A stretch of 64,000 nucleotides of DNA, taken from positions 186,001 through 250,000 of the forward strand of contig NZ_BJTV01000004.1 in assembly GCF_007176755.1 (NCBI RefSeq). Direction: 5' to 3'. Below are positions 43,066-52,516 of the stretch, piece by piece. Within the stretch, counting starts at the first letter, position 1; the number at the start of each line of letters is the position of its first letter. The translations under genes were made by a program, and so were the position numbers. This DNA comes from Streptomyces sp. 1-11 (GTDB lineage: Bacteria; Actinomycetota; Actinomycetes; Streptomycetales; Streptomycetaceae). The notes below the pieces were generated by a model, which worked only from the letters and a program-made list of their open reading frames with translations, had not been told where the DNA came from and searched no databases.

Positions 43066-45680
43066 CCGTACGGGTCCGTGCCGTCGTCGGGGCCGGAGCC
43101 GTAGCGGGGGCGGACGGTCTCCACCACGCCCATCCGCAGCGGGGTGAGCCGGACCAGGCCGGCGTACCGTCCCGAGGAGGTCCACAGGACGTCCTCCGGC
43201 TGGGCCGAACCGCTGGACCGCCACGCCTTCTCCACCTCGTCGCGCACGGCCAGCGGCGCGAACCTGAGCCACACGGCGGCCGCCGGGTCGCGGCTGAGCA
43301 GCGCGCCCTGCTCGGGTGTGGAGAGCTGCACCACGGACTGCCGCTCGGTCTCCGCGCCGACCAGTTCGGCCGGCCGGTGCGGGTCCGTGCCGAGCAGGTT
43401 CGCCGAGGTGGCGCGGACCCGGCGCGGGGCGGCGAACGGCGGTGCCGCCAGCACCCCGTTGTGCTGGAGGTGGCGGCGGGCCGTCGACAGCACCTCGCGG
43501 ACCCGCTCCTCGGTGCGCCGCACGGCGAGGGCGCCGGCCTGGCCGCGTTCGACGGCGCCCCAGTACGGCTTCATCGCCTCCAGGGCGGCGTCCGTCAGGT
43601 CGGCGGCCAGGGTGGCGACCAGCTCCGGTCCGCCCTCGCCGCTGTCCCGCTCGAGCCAGCGCGAGACCCCCTTGGCGCGGTCCCCGCGCGACCCGCCCGG
43701 AGTCCTCCCCCGGCTCTCCTGCGGCCCCTTCCCGTGCGCTTCGTCCCCCGCGGGCTCCTCCCACGCGGGTCCGTCCTGCCAGGCCGGCCCGTCCTGCCAG
43801 GCGTACACGCTGGCCCAGTCGCCCTCCGCGTCGTCGGGGCCGGCGTCGTCCGGCTCCAGGGCGGAGGGGCCGGTGAGCCAGTCGTCCTCGGCGGGCGGGC
43901 CGGCGTCCGGCGCGGTGAAGGCGCCCGGCGCGTCGAACCGTTCGGCCTCGGGCGCCGCCTCGGCCTCGGCCGCGGCGGCCGTCGCGCGCAGCATGCCGGC
44001 GACGGACCGGGCCGCGTCGGCGCAGTACAGGCGCTCCTCGACGGCCCAGTGCTCGCCGACCGCCTCGGCCAGCAGGGCGTCGAGCCGGTCCAGGGTGTGC
44101 CGCAGAGCGGCCGTCGTACGCCCCGGCTCCCAGGCGGCGGCCGCCGCCCGCCACAGCCGGCGGGCCGTCTCCACGGCGACGCCGGACCCGGCCGCCAGGG
44201 CGAGGCCGGCCGCCACGAGCGGGGGTCCGGCCGCGTACGCCACGGCCACCCCGGCCGCGGCGCCCGCGAACGCCGCGACGCGCGGGGCGACGGCCCAGCG
44301 GCCAGGGCGTCCGGCGCCGCGCAGCCGGGCCGCGCCGAGCGCCGCCACGCCGACGAACAGCAGCGGGACGACGAGCGCCAGCGGGAGGAACGGCCCCCGC
44401 CACAGCGCGCCGAGCAGCCCGGCGAGAGCCGCGAGCGGAGTGGCGGCCGGGAGACCGGGCGTCTCGGCGCCGTCCGCCGTCCCGGACCGCCGTGCCGCGG
44501 TGCCGCCCGCGGTGGCGGCCGTGCGCGCGTCGCCGCCGGGGACGGCGGCCAGCTTCGGCAGCAGCGCCGAACCGGGCACCGGCTCCACCCGGCCGGCCAG
44601 ACCGGTGAACCGCTGGGCCACCGACCGCATGGGCAGCGCCTGGCCGAGCAGTTTCCCGGCGAACTCCCGCAGGCCCTCGCCGATCCGGTCCCCGATGCCC
44701 TCGGCGGACGGGACCCGCAGGCCGAGGGCCGTGAGCCGCGCGGCCGACTCGGCGGGCGACGCGGTCGCGCCGCCGCCGCGCAGGGCGGCTCCGACGAGGT
44801 CCCGGTACTCCTCCAGCGCCCGGCGGGCCTGGTCGACGTCCGCCTCGAACGCGTCCCGGCGGCCGGGCCGCAGCAGCCCGGGCAGGCCCTGCAGCCCGGC
44901 CAGCGACTCCTCGGCGCGGTCGAGTGCCTCCGCGCAGGCGCGGTGGGCGTCGTCGGCCGCTCCGCCGGGCTCCCGGTGCCGCTGGTCCCGGCCGCCGCGG
45001 GCCGCGACCAGGCGGCGCAGCGGCTCCGGCAGATCGGCGCCGGAGGAGGCGGTCAGCGAGACGTCCGGCGGGAGTTCGGTGTCCTCGCCCGCGAACCGGG
45101 TGAGCGCGTCGCGCCAGGCCCGGTCACGCACCTCCGGCGGCAGGTCCTGCTCCAGCAGCCGCACCCCGGGCGCCGCGACGGCCTCGGGCAGCGACCCGAT
45201 CGCCCGCAGCACCCCGCGGTAGAGGTCGGGCACCGACAGCACGTCGACCAGGACGGCCAGCGCGTCCGGGTCGTCGGCGGCGGGCTGCTCCAGGGCGGTG
45301 TGCGCCGAGCGCAGGTCACCGGCCCACAGCAGCCCGGTGCCCGAGGTCCGCAGCACGGCGGGCCGCACCAGCCTGCGGTCGGGCTGGAACGCCTCGCCCT
45401 CACCGGCGTACGAGCCGGGCGCGCTGCCGACCAGCAGCACCAGGAGCCTGACCTCGCCCACCGCGCGGTAGCCGGTGAGCAGTTCGTACTGGAGCTGGTG
45501 GTCGGTCAGCCCGGCCGGGGTGTCGACCACCAGGAAGAGCGGGTCGTCGGGTTCCGGCAGTCCGGCCCGGCCCAGTTGCCGGGCCACCCGGGAGCGCAGG
45601 GCCGAGGCGCTGTCCAGCTCCGCCGCACCCGCTCGCAGGTCCAGGTGGATGACGGCTGCGAAGTCCTGAGCGGTGCTCAC
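42711..45680 (-). CDS. Large membrane protein of unknown function with Tyr/Asp/Arg repeat tail
   Basis: The 989-aa product starts at GTG 45680, overlapping the tubulin-like stop by GTGA. The N-terminus (DFAAVIHLDLR, PLFLVVDTPAGLTD, LLVLLVGSAPGSY) has alternating strands like an alpha/beta domain but no P-loop. Coiled regions follow, then hydrophobic segments at about 425-480 (LPLALVVPLLFVGVAALG; VAAFAGAAAGVAVAYAAG). The second half is charged and helical, with a later beta region. The C-terminal tail has EPGNPH x3 and YDRxD repeats. No family is recognised; conserved position suggests it anchors the GTPase machinery at the membrane. Confidence 0.6.
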   Translation of the reverse strand: MSTAQDFAAVIHLDLRAGAAELDSASALRSRVARQLGRAGLPEPDDPLFLVVDTPAGLTDHQLQYELLTGYRAVGEVRLLVLLVGSAPGSYAGEGEAFQPDRRLVRPAVLRTSGTGLLWAGDLRSAHTALEQPAADDPDALAVLVDVLSVPDLYRGVLRAIGSLPEAVAAPGVRLLEQDLPPEVRDRAWRDALTRFAGEDTELPPDVSLTASSGADLPEPLRRLVAARGGRDQRHREPGGAADDAHRACAEALDRAEESLAGLQGLPGLLRPGRRDAFEADVDQARRALEEYRDLVGAALRGGGATASPAESAARLTALGLRVPSAEGIGDRIGEGLREFAGKLLGQALPMRSVAQRFTGLAGRVEPVPGSALLPKLAAVPGGDARTAATAGGTAARRSGTADGAETPGLPAATPLAALAGLLGALWRGPFLPLALVVPLLFVGVAALGAARLRGAGRPGRWAVAPRVAAFAGAAAGVAVAYAAGPPLVAAGLALAAGSGVAVETARRLWRAAAAAWEPGRTTAALRHTLDRLDALLAEAVGEHWAVEERLYCADAARSVAGMLRATAAAAEAEAAPEAERFDAPGAFTAPDAGPPAEDDWLTGPSALEPDDAGPDDAEGDWASVYAWQDGPAWQDGPAWEEPAGDEAHGKGPQESRGRTPGGSRGDRAKGVSRWLERDSGEGGPELVATLAADLTDAALEAMKPYWGAVERGQAGALAVRRTEERVREVLSTARRHLQHNGVLAAPPFAAPRRVRATSANLLGTDPHRPAELVGAETERQSVVQLSTPEQGALLSRDPAAAVWLRFAPLAVRDEVEKAWRSSGSAQPEDVLWTSSGRYAGLVRLTPLRMGVVETVRPRYGSGPDDGTDPYGRRTPEEPGNPHEPGNPHEPGNPYDRPRTTGRQEPYDRQEPYEREESYDRQDSYDRRDSYDRTDAYDRTDPYDRTDAYGTGSHAYDPPSTAYEQAAPYEQAPRYDGPDPEDRGDGDRW

Positions 45681-48600
45681 TGGGCGTCACCGTCCCAGGG
45701 GTTGCGGCGGGTCCGGTCGCGGTCGGCGCCGCCGCCGTGCCCTCCCGGTCCAGCGGGGTCGTCCCAGGGCGCCGCGGGCACGTCCTGGCGGCGCGGCCGT
45801 TCCTCCGCACCGCTCCCGGCGGGGTCACGGTCGTCCCGGCGGCCCTCCCGCTCGGTCCAGGTCTCCCTGCCCCCGTCGTCCTCGGCGCCGCGCCGGCCGT
45901 CGCGGTCCTCGCCGTGGGGGCGCTCGTAGCCGCGCCGGCGGGCGCCCTCCCGGTCGCCGCCCCAGCCTTCGTCGTCGTCCTTGCGGAACCGGTCGCCGCG
46001 ATCCTCGCCGCGCCGCCGCTCGTCGCCGTACGGCCGCTCGTCGTACGGACGCTCGCCGTACGACCGCTCGCCGTAGGACCGTTCCGCCCCGTAAGGCCGC
46101 TCCTCCGCGTACGGCCGCTCCTCCGTGTGCGCGCGGTCGTAGCCGCGCGGGCGGGCGGCGTCGCCGTCGGCGGGGTCCCCTCGGTCGGGTGCTCCCCGGT
46201 GGGTGTCGTAGGAGGAGACGGGGGCGGTGCCCCAGTCGTCGTCGTCGGCCACCGGGCGCCGGGGTTCCGTCGCGTCCCGGCGGGGCCGGTCCGGTGAGCC
46301 GCCGCGCACGTGCTCCAGCAGGGTGCGCAGGGTCGGCTGGACGGCGCGCTGGTCGCCGAACTCCTCGTCCAGCGCGGCCGGCAGGGTCTCCGCCCAGAAC
46401 TCCCACAGCGGCCGCACCCAGCCCTCGACCCGCTCGCCGCCGCGCTCCCGGCGGTCGGCCAGCAGCTCGAGCTGGCGCGGGGCGATCTTCTCGACCAGCT
46501 CGACGAAGAGCGGGTGCGGTTCGCTGCCGGTGCGGGCCAGGCCCAGCGGCTGCGCGCCCATCAGCTTGCGGCAGTAGTCCTCGACCGTCCGCTCGTCATC
46601 CAGCACCGTCCAGCGCTCGTACGACCGCAGCAGCTCCGCCCAGCTCGACACCCCGCCGGGGAAGTCGCCCAGGCGCAGCCGGACGCCGGGCACATGGGGG
46701 CCGGTCTCCGGGAACAGCCGCAGCCTGACCCGCTCCGGGGAGGCCGGGTCGCCGTCGACCACGTCCACCTGGCCGTTCCACATGCAGCACAGCAGCCGGT
46801 GCAGGATGGTGCGCCGGTCCTCCTCGCCGCTGACCATCCAGCTGTCGCGGTGCCCCAGGCGCTGCCTCCAGCGCAGCACGTCCTGGGCCTGCTCGGACTC
46901 CTTCGCCCGGGCCCACTGGCGCAGCACCTTGCGGGCCTCGGGTACCTGGGTGAGGCTCATCTCGCTGCGGAAGAGGACGACGGTGATGGAGTCGCTCTCC
47001 ACGCCGCGGTACTCCACGGAGTGCTTCGCGTCCGAGGGCAGCCGCAGCGTCTTGGCGAGGTACTCCTGCACCTCCTCCCCCGACTGCACCCGCGGGTGGG
47101 TGACCAGGACCCGCAGCGGTCCGGTGCCCTCCGGGGTGAACCCGACGGGCAGCAGCCCGGCGAGCTTGCGTCCGAACAGGTCGAGCGCCTCCTTGCTGAC
47201 CTGGTCGGTCGCCTCCTGGTCGCCCGCGGCGGCGGACAGCAGGGTCCCCATGGACGGCAGCAGCGGCCGTTCCTCCAGGTGGGTGCCGCTCTCGGCGAAC
47301 AGCCGGGTGATCCGGGCCTCCAGCTGGCCCTTGACCTGGGCGACGGCGCCGTCCGGGTCGCGGCGGCTGCGGGTGTGGACGCGCCGCCAGGTGTCCCCGT
47401 CGACCAGCTTGAGCAGCAGCGCCGCCTCGTAGTCGGTCTCCCGCAGGCCCTCACGCCGGATCAGGCGGGCGACGACGTCCTCGTAGAAGTGGTTGAGGGT
47501 GCGCTGCGGCGGCAGCAGGTAGGAGATGCCGGTGCGGTCCTCGTACAGCTCGTGGCCCTTCTGCGCGGAGGCCTTGCGCTCCTGGTCGCCGTGGTTGCGG
47601 AAGGCCCGCACCAGCCGGTCGAGGTCGGCGCCGGCCGCGTCCGCCTGCGGCTGCCAGAGCTGCTGCTGGTCGCGCCAGGCCTCGTGCCAGATCAGGCGGC
47701 AGCGCCACTCGTACCAGGCGTCCTGCTCCTGGATGGCGGCCTGGACGGCCTCGTCGCCCCAGCGGGCCGGGGCCATGCCGGCGAGCTGGCCCTTGATCCG
47801 GGGGATCTTGGGCGGCTGTTCGGTGACCCCCGCCGGGCGCTGCGGTGCGCGGGCGCGGCTGTCCAGCATGCCGAGGAAACCGAGCCGGACGATCCCGTTG
47901 TCGCTGTCCGGTATGCCGCGTACGACGCGTTCGACGAGGAAGGGGTCGGCGCCCTGGAGCAGCTTGTCGACGGCGGGGCGCGGGGCGAACCGTTCGGCCA
48001 TGACCGCGCATTGGTGCTCGGCGTCCCCGCGCAGGGCGGCGAGCTGACGTTGCATGTCGACGATGCGCTCGCCCAGCGCCTGCTCGACGTTCTTGCCGCC
48101 GCGCGGCAGCGGTTCGGGCTCGGGCACCGGCAACTGCCGCCGCTCCCACAGCGCTTCGAGGTGCGAGTCGGCGAACAGCTGCCGGATCATCAGCACCCCG
48201 TTGTCGCCGCGCAGCGCGGCCCGGGGGCGTTCCACCAGCTCGGTGACCGCCTCGCGCAGCATCCGGCCGGCCACCAGGTCCGCCAGCTGGTCCATGGGCG
48301 CGGTCATGGAGGCGACCAGGCTGGTGGAGACCCCCTGCCGGCCGATGCCGGTCGGCGACAGCGAACTGCGGGCGACGCCGCGGTTGATGAAGCTCGCGGA
48401 GAAGGTCTGGTAGTCGTCGTCGGCGGCCGTCTTGCGGCCCCGGGAGCGGCCGTCGCCCAGCTCGGTGCCGATCAGCGACATCATCAGGGAGACGATGGAA
48501 CGGCGCAGGTCGTCGGGCCGGATGCCGGCGGTCGGGCTGAACAGGAAGGCCGTGGGCAGGATTCCGGTGCGCAGCCGGACGGGTGTGGTGCCGGGGTAGC

Positions 48601-49444
48601 GGATGCCGAATCCCGCGTCGTGGTCGAGGTCGCCGATCTCGGCGCCCTCGGTCGGCGCGTTCTGCCGGTCCACCAGCCGGAACAGGTCCACCAGGGCCCG
48701 GGCCGCGTTGAGTTCCGCCTCGCGTCCGCCGCCGGTGGCGGCGGCGAACGAGGACGGCATCACGACCAGCGGGTAGATCTTCACCCCGTCGAACCGGCGC
48801 AGCTGGAAGGCGTGGTTGATGAGGTGCAGGTAGTCCAGGAAGATCCCGGCGCCGGTGCCGCCGGCCACCGAGAAGGCGACGAACACGTCGCAGCCCGTGA
48901 CCCTGCCGCCGCCCAGCTCGCTGAGTTCACCGGCCGACTTGGCCATGGCGTCGATCGCCTGCAGCAGCGGCTCCAGGACCGGGGCGAGGCCGTAGCGGAG
49001 GGTGGCGAACAGGGCTGCCCGGCCGACGGTGGGGAGCTGGCCGGCGCCGTTGTGCAGCGGGGTGACCTCGGGCTCGCCGATGACCGGCGGCAGCCAGCCG
49101 GCGACCTCCTCGCGCAGGCTGGCCCGGAGCATCTTGGTGACCTCGGGCGAACTGTCGAAGTTCGGCAGCAGGTTGTGGGTGGCGCGGGAGGTCCTGGCGT
49201 ACGCGGCCCGCAGCGACGGGTCCACGTTGAACTGCGGCAGCCGCTGCAGGTCGCTCTCGCTGTAGTCGGCGTAGACGAACTGGAGGCAGTCGGGGAGCTG
49301 GTAGGGGGCGTGGCCGCTCTGCCGGGTCAGTGCCATGCCGTCGGGGCCGCACAGTTCGGTGCGCAGCCTGCGTTCGAGTTCGGCGCCGACGAGTCCCCCG
49401 GTGCCGCCCAGGCCGACGAAGAGCATCGGCTGGAAGATCTTCAT
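45677..49444 (-). CDS. Tubulin-like GTPase domain protein (Tubulin_2 type)
   Basis: The 1255-aa protein starts at ATG 49444 with GGGGAGG upstream. The N-terminus has the first nucleotide loop (LFVGLGGTGGLVGAELERRL) and then the tubulin/FtsZ signature-like SVAGGTGAGIFLDYLH near residue 190. This fits the tubulin-like domain found in actinobacterial gene clusters. The rest is helical and long (to about residue 1060) and ends in a charged tail with ERPYGAERSYGERPY repeats. It may polymerise or form a nucleotide-switched scaffold with the neighbouring membrane and GTPase proteins. The function is inferred. Confidence 0.75.
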   Translation of the reverse strand: MKIFQPMLFVGLGGTGGLVGAELERRLRTELCGPDGMALTRQSGHAPYQLPDCLQFVYADYSESDLQRLPQFNVDPSLRAAYARTSRATHNLLPNFDSSPEVTKMLRASLREEVAGWLPPVIGEPEVTPLHNGAGQLPTVGRAALFATLRYGLAPVLEPLLQAIDAMAKSAGELSELGGGRVTGCDVFVAFSVAGGTGAGIFLDYLHLINHAFQLRRFDGVKIYPLVVMPSSFAAATGGGREAELNAARALVDLFRLVDRQNAPTEGAEIGDLDHDAGFGIRYPGTTPVRLRTGILPTAFLFSPTAGIRPDDLRRSIVSLMMSLIGTELGDGRSRGRKTAADDDYQTFSASFINRGVARSSLSPTGIGRQGVSTSLVASMTAPMDQLADLVAGRMLREAVTELVERPRAALRGDNGVLMIRQLFADSHLEALWERRQLPVPEPEPLPRGGKNVEQALGERIVDMQRQLAALRGDAEHQCAVMAERFAPRPAVDKLLQGADPFLVERVVRGIPDSDNGIVRLGFLGMLDSRARAPQRPAGVTEQPPKIPRIKGQLAGMAPARWGDEAVQAAIQEQDAWYEWRCRLIWHEAWRDQQQLWQPQADAAGADLDRLVRAFRNHGDQERKASAQKGHELYEDRTGISYLLPPQRTLNHFYEDVVARLIRREGLRETDYEAALLLKLVDGDTWRRVHTRSRRDPDGAVAQVKGQLEARITRLFAESGTHLEERPLLPSMGTLLSAAAGDQEATDQVSKEALDLFGRKLAGLLPVGFTPEGTGPLRVLVTHPRVQSGEEVQEYLAKTLRLPSDAKHSVEYRGVESDSITVVLFRSEMSLTQVPEARKVLRQWARAKESEQAQDVLRWRQRLGHRDSWMVSGEEDRRTILHRLLCCMWNGQVDVVDGDPASPERVRLRLFPETGPHVPGVRLRLGDFPGGVSSWAELLRSYERWTVLDDERTVEDYCRKLMGAQPLGLARTGSEPHPLFVELVEKIAPRQLELLADRRERGGERVEGWVRPLWEFWAETLPAALDEEFGDQRAVQPTLRTLLEHVRGGSPDRPRRDATEPRRPVADDDDWGTAPVSSYDTHRGAPDRGDPADGDAARPRGYDRAHTEERPYAEERPYGAERSYGERSYGERPYDERPYGDERRRGEDRGDRFRKDDDEGWGGDREGARRRGYERPHGEDRDGRRGAEDDGGRETWTEREGRRDDRDPAGSGAEERPRRQDVPAAPWDDPAGPGGHGGGADRDRTRRNPWDGDAQ

Positions 49445-49571
49445 GGTTTCCTCCCCGCTCGCGGCCGGGGCGGCCGCGGGTTCGTGCTGGGAACGTCCGT
49501 TGTGGGTGCGGCCGGGGCCGCGGTGGGGTGCGGGGCGGGCGGTGAGCGGTCGGCTCCCGCACGCCCCGGCG

Positions 49572-51902
49572 TCACTCGTAGGAGCTGTAGGCGCCGGTGC
49601 CGGTGGTTCCGGACACGCCGGCGCTGTCGGCGGTGGGGGGCGCGGGGCGGCTGCCGGGCTGCTGCGGGCGGCGGCTCCGCTTCTTCGGGGGGCGTCTGTC
49701 CTCGCCGAGGGCCAGTTGCAGCGTCTCGGTCAGGGGGACCTGGCCGCGGACCGGTATCAGGGTCCGGCCGCCGCCCTTCCTGCGCAGGACCGCTCCGCCG
49801 CCCTTGGGGTTGCGCTGGACGGCGTACGGGCCCTGGGGGCGGCGTTCGATGCGGGGGCTGCGGTGCGCTTCGGCGACGGTGAACTCGTACCACTGCTTGT
49901 GGCCGTGCCCGGCCTGGTGTCCCGCCAGGAGGGTGCCGTCCTCCGCGACCAGTTGCAGCGTCAGGCCGTAGGGGTCCCTGGCGCGCCGGCGTTGCCGCGT
50001 CCAGGCCGCGGCCACCAGGACCAGCGCCACCAGCAGGGCGGCGGCGCCCAGGAAGTACAGCTTGTACTGGTCCCAGATGCCCGGCCGGGGCGTCACCCGC
50101 ACCGAGAGCGGGGCGCGTACCAGGGTCCGGTCGTGGTCGGTGGTGTCGGCGACGGTGACGGTGCCGGCGAGCTTCAGCCCGTCGTGGCCGAGGCGGTCGC
50201 CGAAGACCCCGGCGGGGGCGACCTCGACGGTCACCTTCCGGGTGCCGCTCTCGCCGGGTGCGAGCGTGATCCGCGTGGGACCGACGGAGAGCAGACCGGG
50301 CTGGAGGTCGGTCACGGCGAGGCGCAGGGTGTGCGCGGCGCGGCTGGTGTTGTGCACGGCCAGGGTGCCGGTGACCTTGTCGCCGGGGTGGACGCCGGCG
50401 GCCGGCAGGTCGAGGGAGGTGGTGACGGGCAGCTGTCCGGGGGCGACCTCGCCGGTCTCGCTGCGGGTGTCGGCGCTGAGTCCGGCGGCGGTCAGCGTGG
50501 CGCTCACCTTCAGCGCGCCGTCGGCGCCCTTCGGGACGCGCGCGGAACCGGTGAAGGATCCGTCGCTCGCCGTCGGGTCGGCCGCCTTGCCGTCGTCGGC
50601 GAGGTCCAGGTCCATCGGGGCGAAGCCGTCGCCGGTGAGCGTGCTGCGCACCCGCAGCCCGGCGTAGTCGCGGGGGTGCCTGATCTGGTAGCCCTCGCGG
50701 GTCTGCAGCCGCATGGTCACCGTGACCTCGTCGCCGGCCTGCGGGGAGGGCGGGTCCATGGTGATGGCGCCGCGCAGTTCGCCCTGCCACAGGACGCTGA
50801 CGGAGACGGGCAGCGAGCGGTGTCCCTCGGGCGCCTCGGCCTTCACCTTCCAGCGGCCGGGCAGCGGGTCGACGATCTTCAGCGCCTCCACCACACCGCT
50901 GCCGCCGGCCAGTTCGAAGGACGACTTGTGGTACGTGCCGTGCGTGGGCACCTTCTGGCCCTTGGGGTCGTAGTACGTGATCTCGACCGCGGGGTCGCCC
51001 TTGTCGACCACGATGCTGCCGACGGTCGCCAGCGGGGAGATGTCGATCTCCTGGGTGGACGGCGGCGGTGTCGGGGCGGGTCCGCGCTCGTGCCGCAGGC
51101 AGTGGGCGGCGGCGAAGATGTCCTCCAGGGTGGTGCCGATGGCGTCCGGCTCGACCTTCCTGGGTCCGGGGGTCGCGGACGGCAGGTCGACGCAGCCCTT
51201 CTGGTACCCGCCGGCGGCCATCCGCTTCAGCTCGTCCATGCGCGGCTGGTCCCCGAAGCCCAGCGGCCACACCTGCACGTGCTCGTTCCTGGCCTCCTTC
51301 AGCGCCAGGCCGAGCTGCCGGTCCCCCTCGGCGTCGCGGTGCGCGGGGTCGCCGTACTTGGGGCTGTCGCCGACGTCCATGTAGCCGTCGGTGAGCAGGA
51401 ACAGCACACGGGGCTGCGACGGGTCGGTGCCGTCGGTGAGGTCGTGCACGCCCTGGCGTATCGCGCTCGGGAAGTCGGTGCCGGTGCCCTGGCTCCTGCT
51501 GCGGCTGCGCAGCTTGGTGACGCAGGCGCCGACGGTGTCGCGGCCCGCCGCGTCCAGCGCGGTCCGCGGGCACACCGGGTCCACCGCGCGCTGGCCGTCG
51601 GACTCGGCGGCGGCGAAGCCGAAGACGGTGACGTGGGACTGGGAGGAGACGTCGCCGAGCGCGATCCGGGCCGCGGCGGCCTTCTCGGCCTTCATGTCCG
51701 CGGCGGCGAGGCTCGCGGACTCGTCCACGGCCACGGCGTAGTTGACCGCCGGGAACGCCGGCCGCGTGTCCGCCGCCGGCGCCGGGTCGTGGCCCGGCGG
51801 CGCCAGGAGGGCGCCGGACAACGCGGCGCCCGCCAGCACCGCGACCGCGGCGCGGCGTGCCCCGCCCCATAGCGCTTGCCGTCTTCCCGTGACTGTTTCC
51901 AC
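49572..51902 (-). CDS. Secreted, membrane-anchored VWA domain protein
   Basis: GTG 51902 is preferred (AGGGGA seven bases upstream); ATG 51935 is an alternative. The 776-aa protein has a signal peptide (RRAAVAVLAGAALSGALLA), then an extracellular VWA domain (MIDAS AVDESAS; LLTDGYMDVGD). Several beta-sandwich segments follow (DEVTVTMRLQ; KVTGTLAVHNTSRAAH). One TM near residue 635 (FLGAAALLVALVLVAAAW) leads to a basic cytoplasmic tail of about 130 residues. It could connect an outside signal to the cytoplasmic scaffold. The 127 nt after it carry only the RBS of the tubulin-like gene. Confidence 0.8.
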   Translation of the reverse strand: METVTGRRQALWGGARRAAVAVLAGAALSGALLAPPGHDPAPAADTRPAFPAVNYAVAVDESASLAAADMKAEKAAAARIALGDVSSQSHVTVFGFAAAESDGQRAVDPVCPRTALDAAGRDTVGACVTKLRSRSRSQGTGTDFPSAIRQGVHDLTDGTDPSQPRVLFLLTDGYMDVGDSPKYGDPAHRDAEGDRQLGLALKEARNEHVQVWPLGFGDQPRMDELKRMAAGGYQKGCVDLPSATPGPRKVEPDAIGTTLEDIFAAAHCLRHERGPAPTPPPSTQEIDISPLATVGSIVVDKGDPAVEITYYDPKGQKVPTHGTYHKSSFELAGGSGVVEALKIVDPLPGRWKVKAEAPEGHRSLPVSVSVLWQGELRGAITMDPPSPQAGDEVTVTMRLQTREGYQIRHPRDYAGLRVRSTLTGDGFAPMDLDLADDGKAADPTASDGSFTGSARVPKGADGALKVSATLTAAGLSADTRSETGEVAPGQLPVTTSLDLPAAGVHPGDKVTGTLAVHNTSRAAHTLRLAVTDLQPGLLSVGPTRITLAPGESGTRKVTVEVAPAGVFGDRLGHDGLKLAGTVTVADTTDHDRTLVRAPLSVRVTPRPGIWDQYKLYFLGAAALLVALVLVAAAWTRQRRRARDPYGLTLQLVAEDGTLLAGHQAGHGHKQWYEFTVAEAHRSPRIERRPQGPYAVQRNPKGGGAVLRRKGGGRTLIPVRGQVPLTETLQLALGEDRRPPKKRSRRPQQPGSRPAPPTADSAGVSGTTGTGAYSSYE

Positions 51903-51961
51903 GGCGGTCCCCTGATTCCTCGTTCGTCTCTGCATGGAGTGCTCGGTGCGGGCGGACCCGC

Positions 51962-52516
51962 TCAGCGCGGGGTCAGACCCCAGGCCAGGGCCAATGCCGC
52001 CGAGAGGGCGAGCGAGCCCATGCCCCAGCGGATGGCCCGGTACTTGGCGGACAGGATGGAGCTGACGTCCACGGCCTGGACGAGCAGCCACCCGGCGGGG
52101 TCGCGCCCCGCCTCGGCCACCCGGGCGGACAGCCCCGCGAGGTCGCGGGCGGCCACCAGGTCGCCGAAGTACGTGACCCCGTCCCGGCCGCGCCGGGTGC
52201 CGGTGCGCGGCATCACCGCGCCGATCAGCGCGATCACCGCGCAGGCCCACAGCGCCCCGGCCAGGACCAGCGTCACGTCGGCGGCCCCGTGCCAGCCCGG
52301 CGCGCCGTGCCGGCCGAGCAGGAAGGCGGGCAGCGCGAGCGTCCCGGACAGCAGCACGGCGGCCTTGGAGTCGGCTCGTCCGACGTCCTCGCGGACCGTG
52401 CTCAGCAGTCGTTCGGCGATGCGCTCCCCCGCCCCGTCGTGGCTGTGCCGACCCCCGTCCGGCACGAGCACGATCGGGGCGGGGGAGGTCCTGGGGGCCT
52501 CGTCCTCGGCGGTCAT
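51962..52516 (-). CDS. Pycsar-system effector-like membrane protein
   Basis: The 184-aa product starts at ATG 52516, overlapping the SPFH-like stop by ATGA. It has the pattern of Pycsar TM effectors: a helix with RADSKAAVLLSGTLAL leading into TM1, TM2 (VLAGALWACAVIALIGAVMP), a loop with VTYFGDLV, a helix SILSAKYRAIRWG, and a final TM. Pycsar effectors respond to cyclic nucleotides and damage the membrane during phage infection. A nucleotide-cyclase-like gene lies three genes upstream in the same operon. Effector function here is an inference. Confidence 0.7.
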   Translation of the reverse strand: MTAEDEAPRTSPAPIVLVPDGGRHSHDGAGERIAERLLSTVREDVGRADSKAAVLLSGTLALPAFLLGRHGAPGWHGAADVTLVLAGALWACAVIALIGAVMPRTGTRRGRDGVTYFGDLVAARDLAGLSARVAEAGRDPAGWLLVQAVDVSSILSAKYRAIRWGMGSLALSAALALAWGLTPR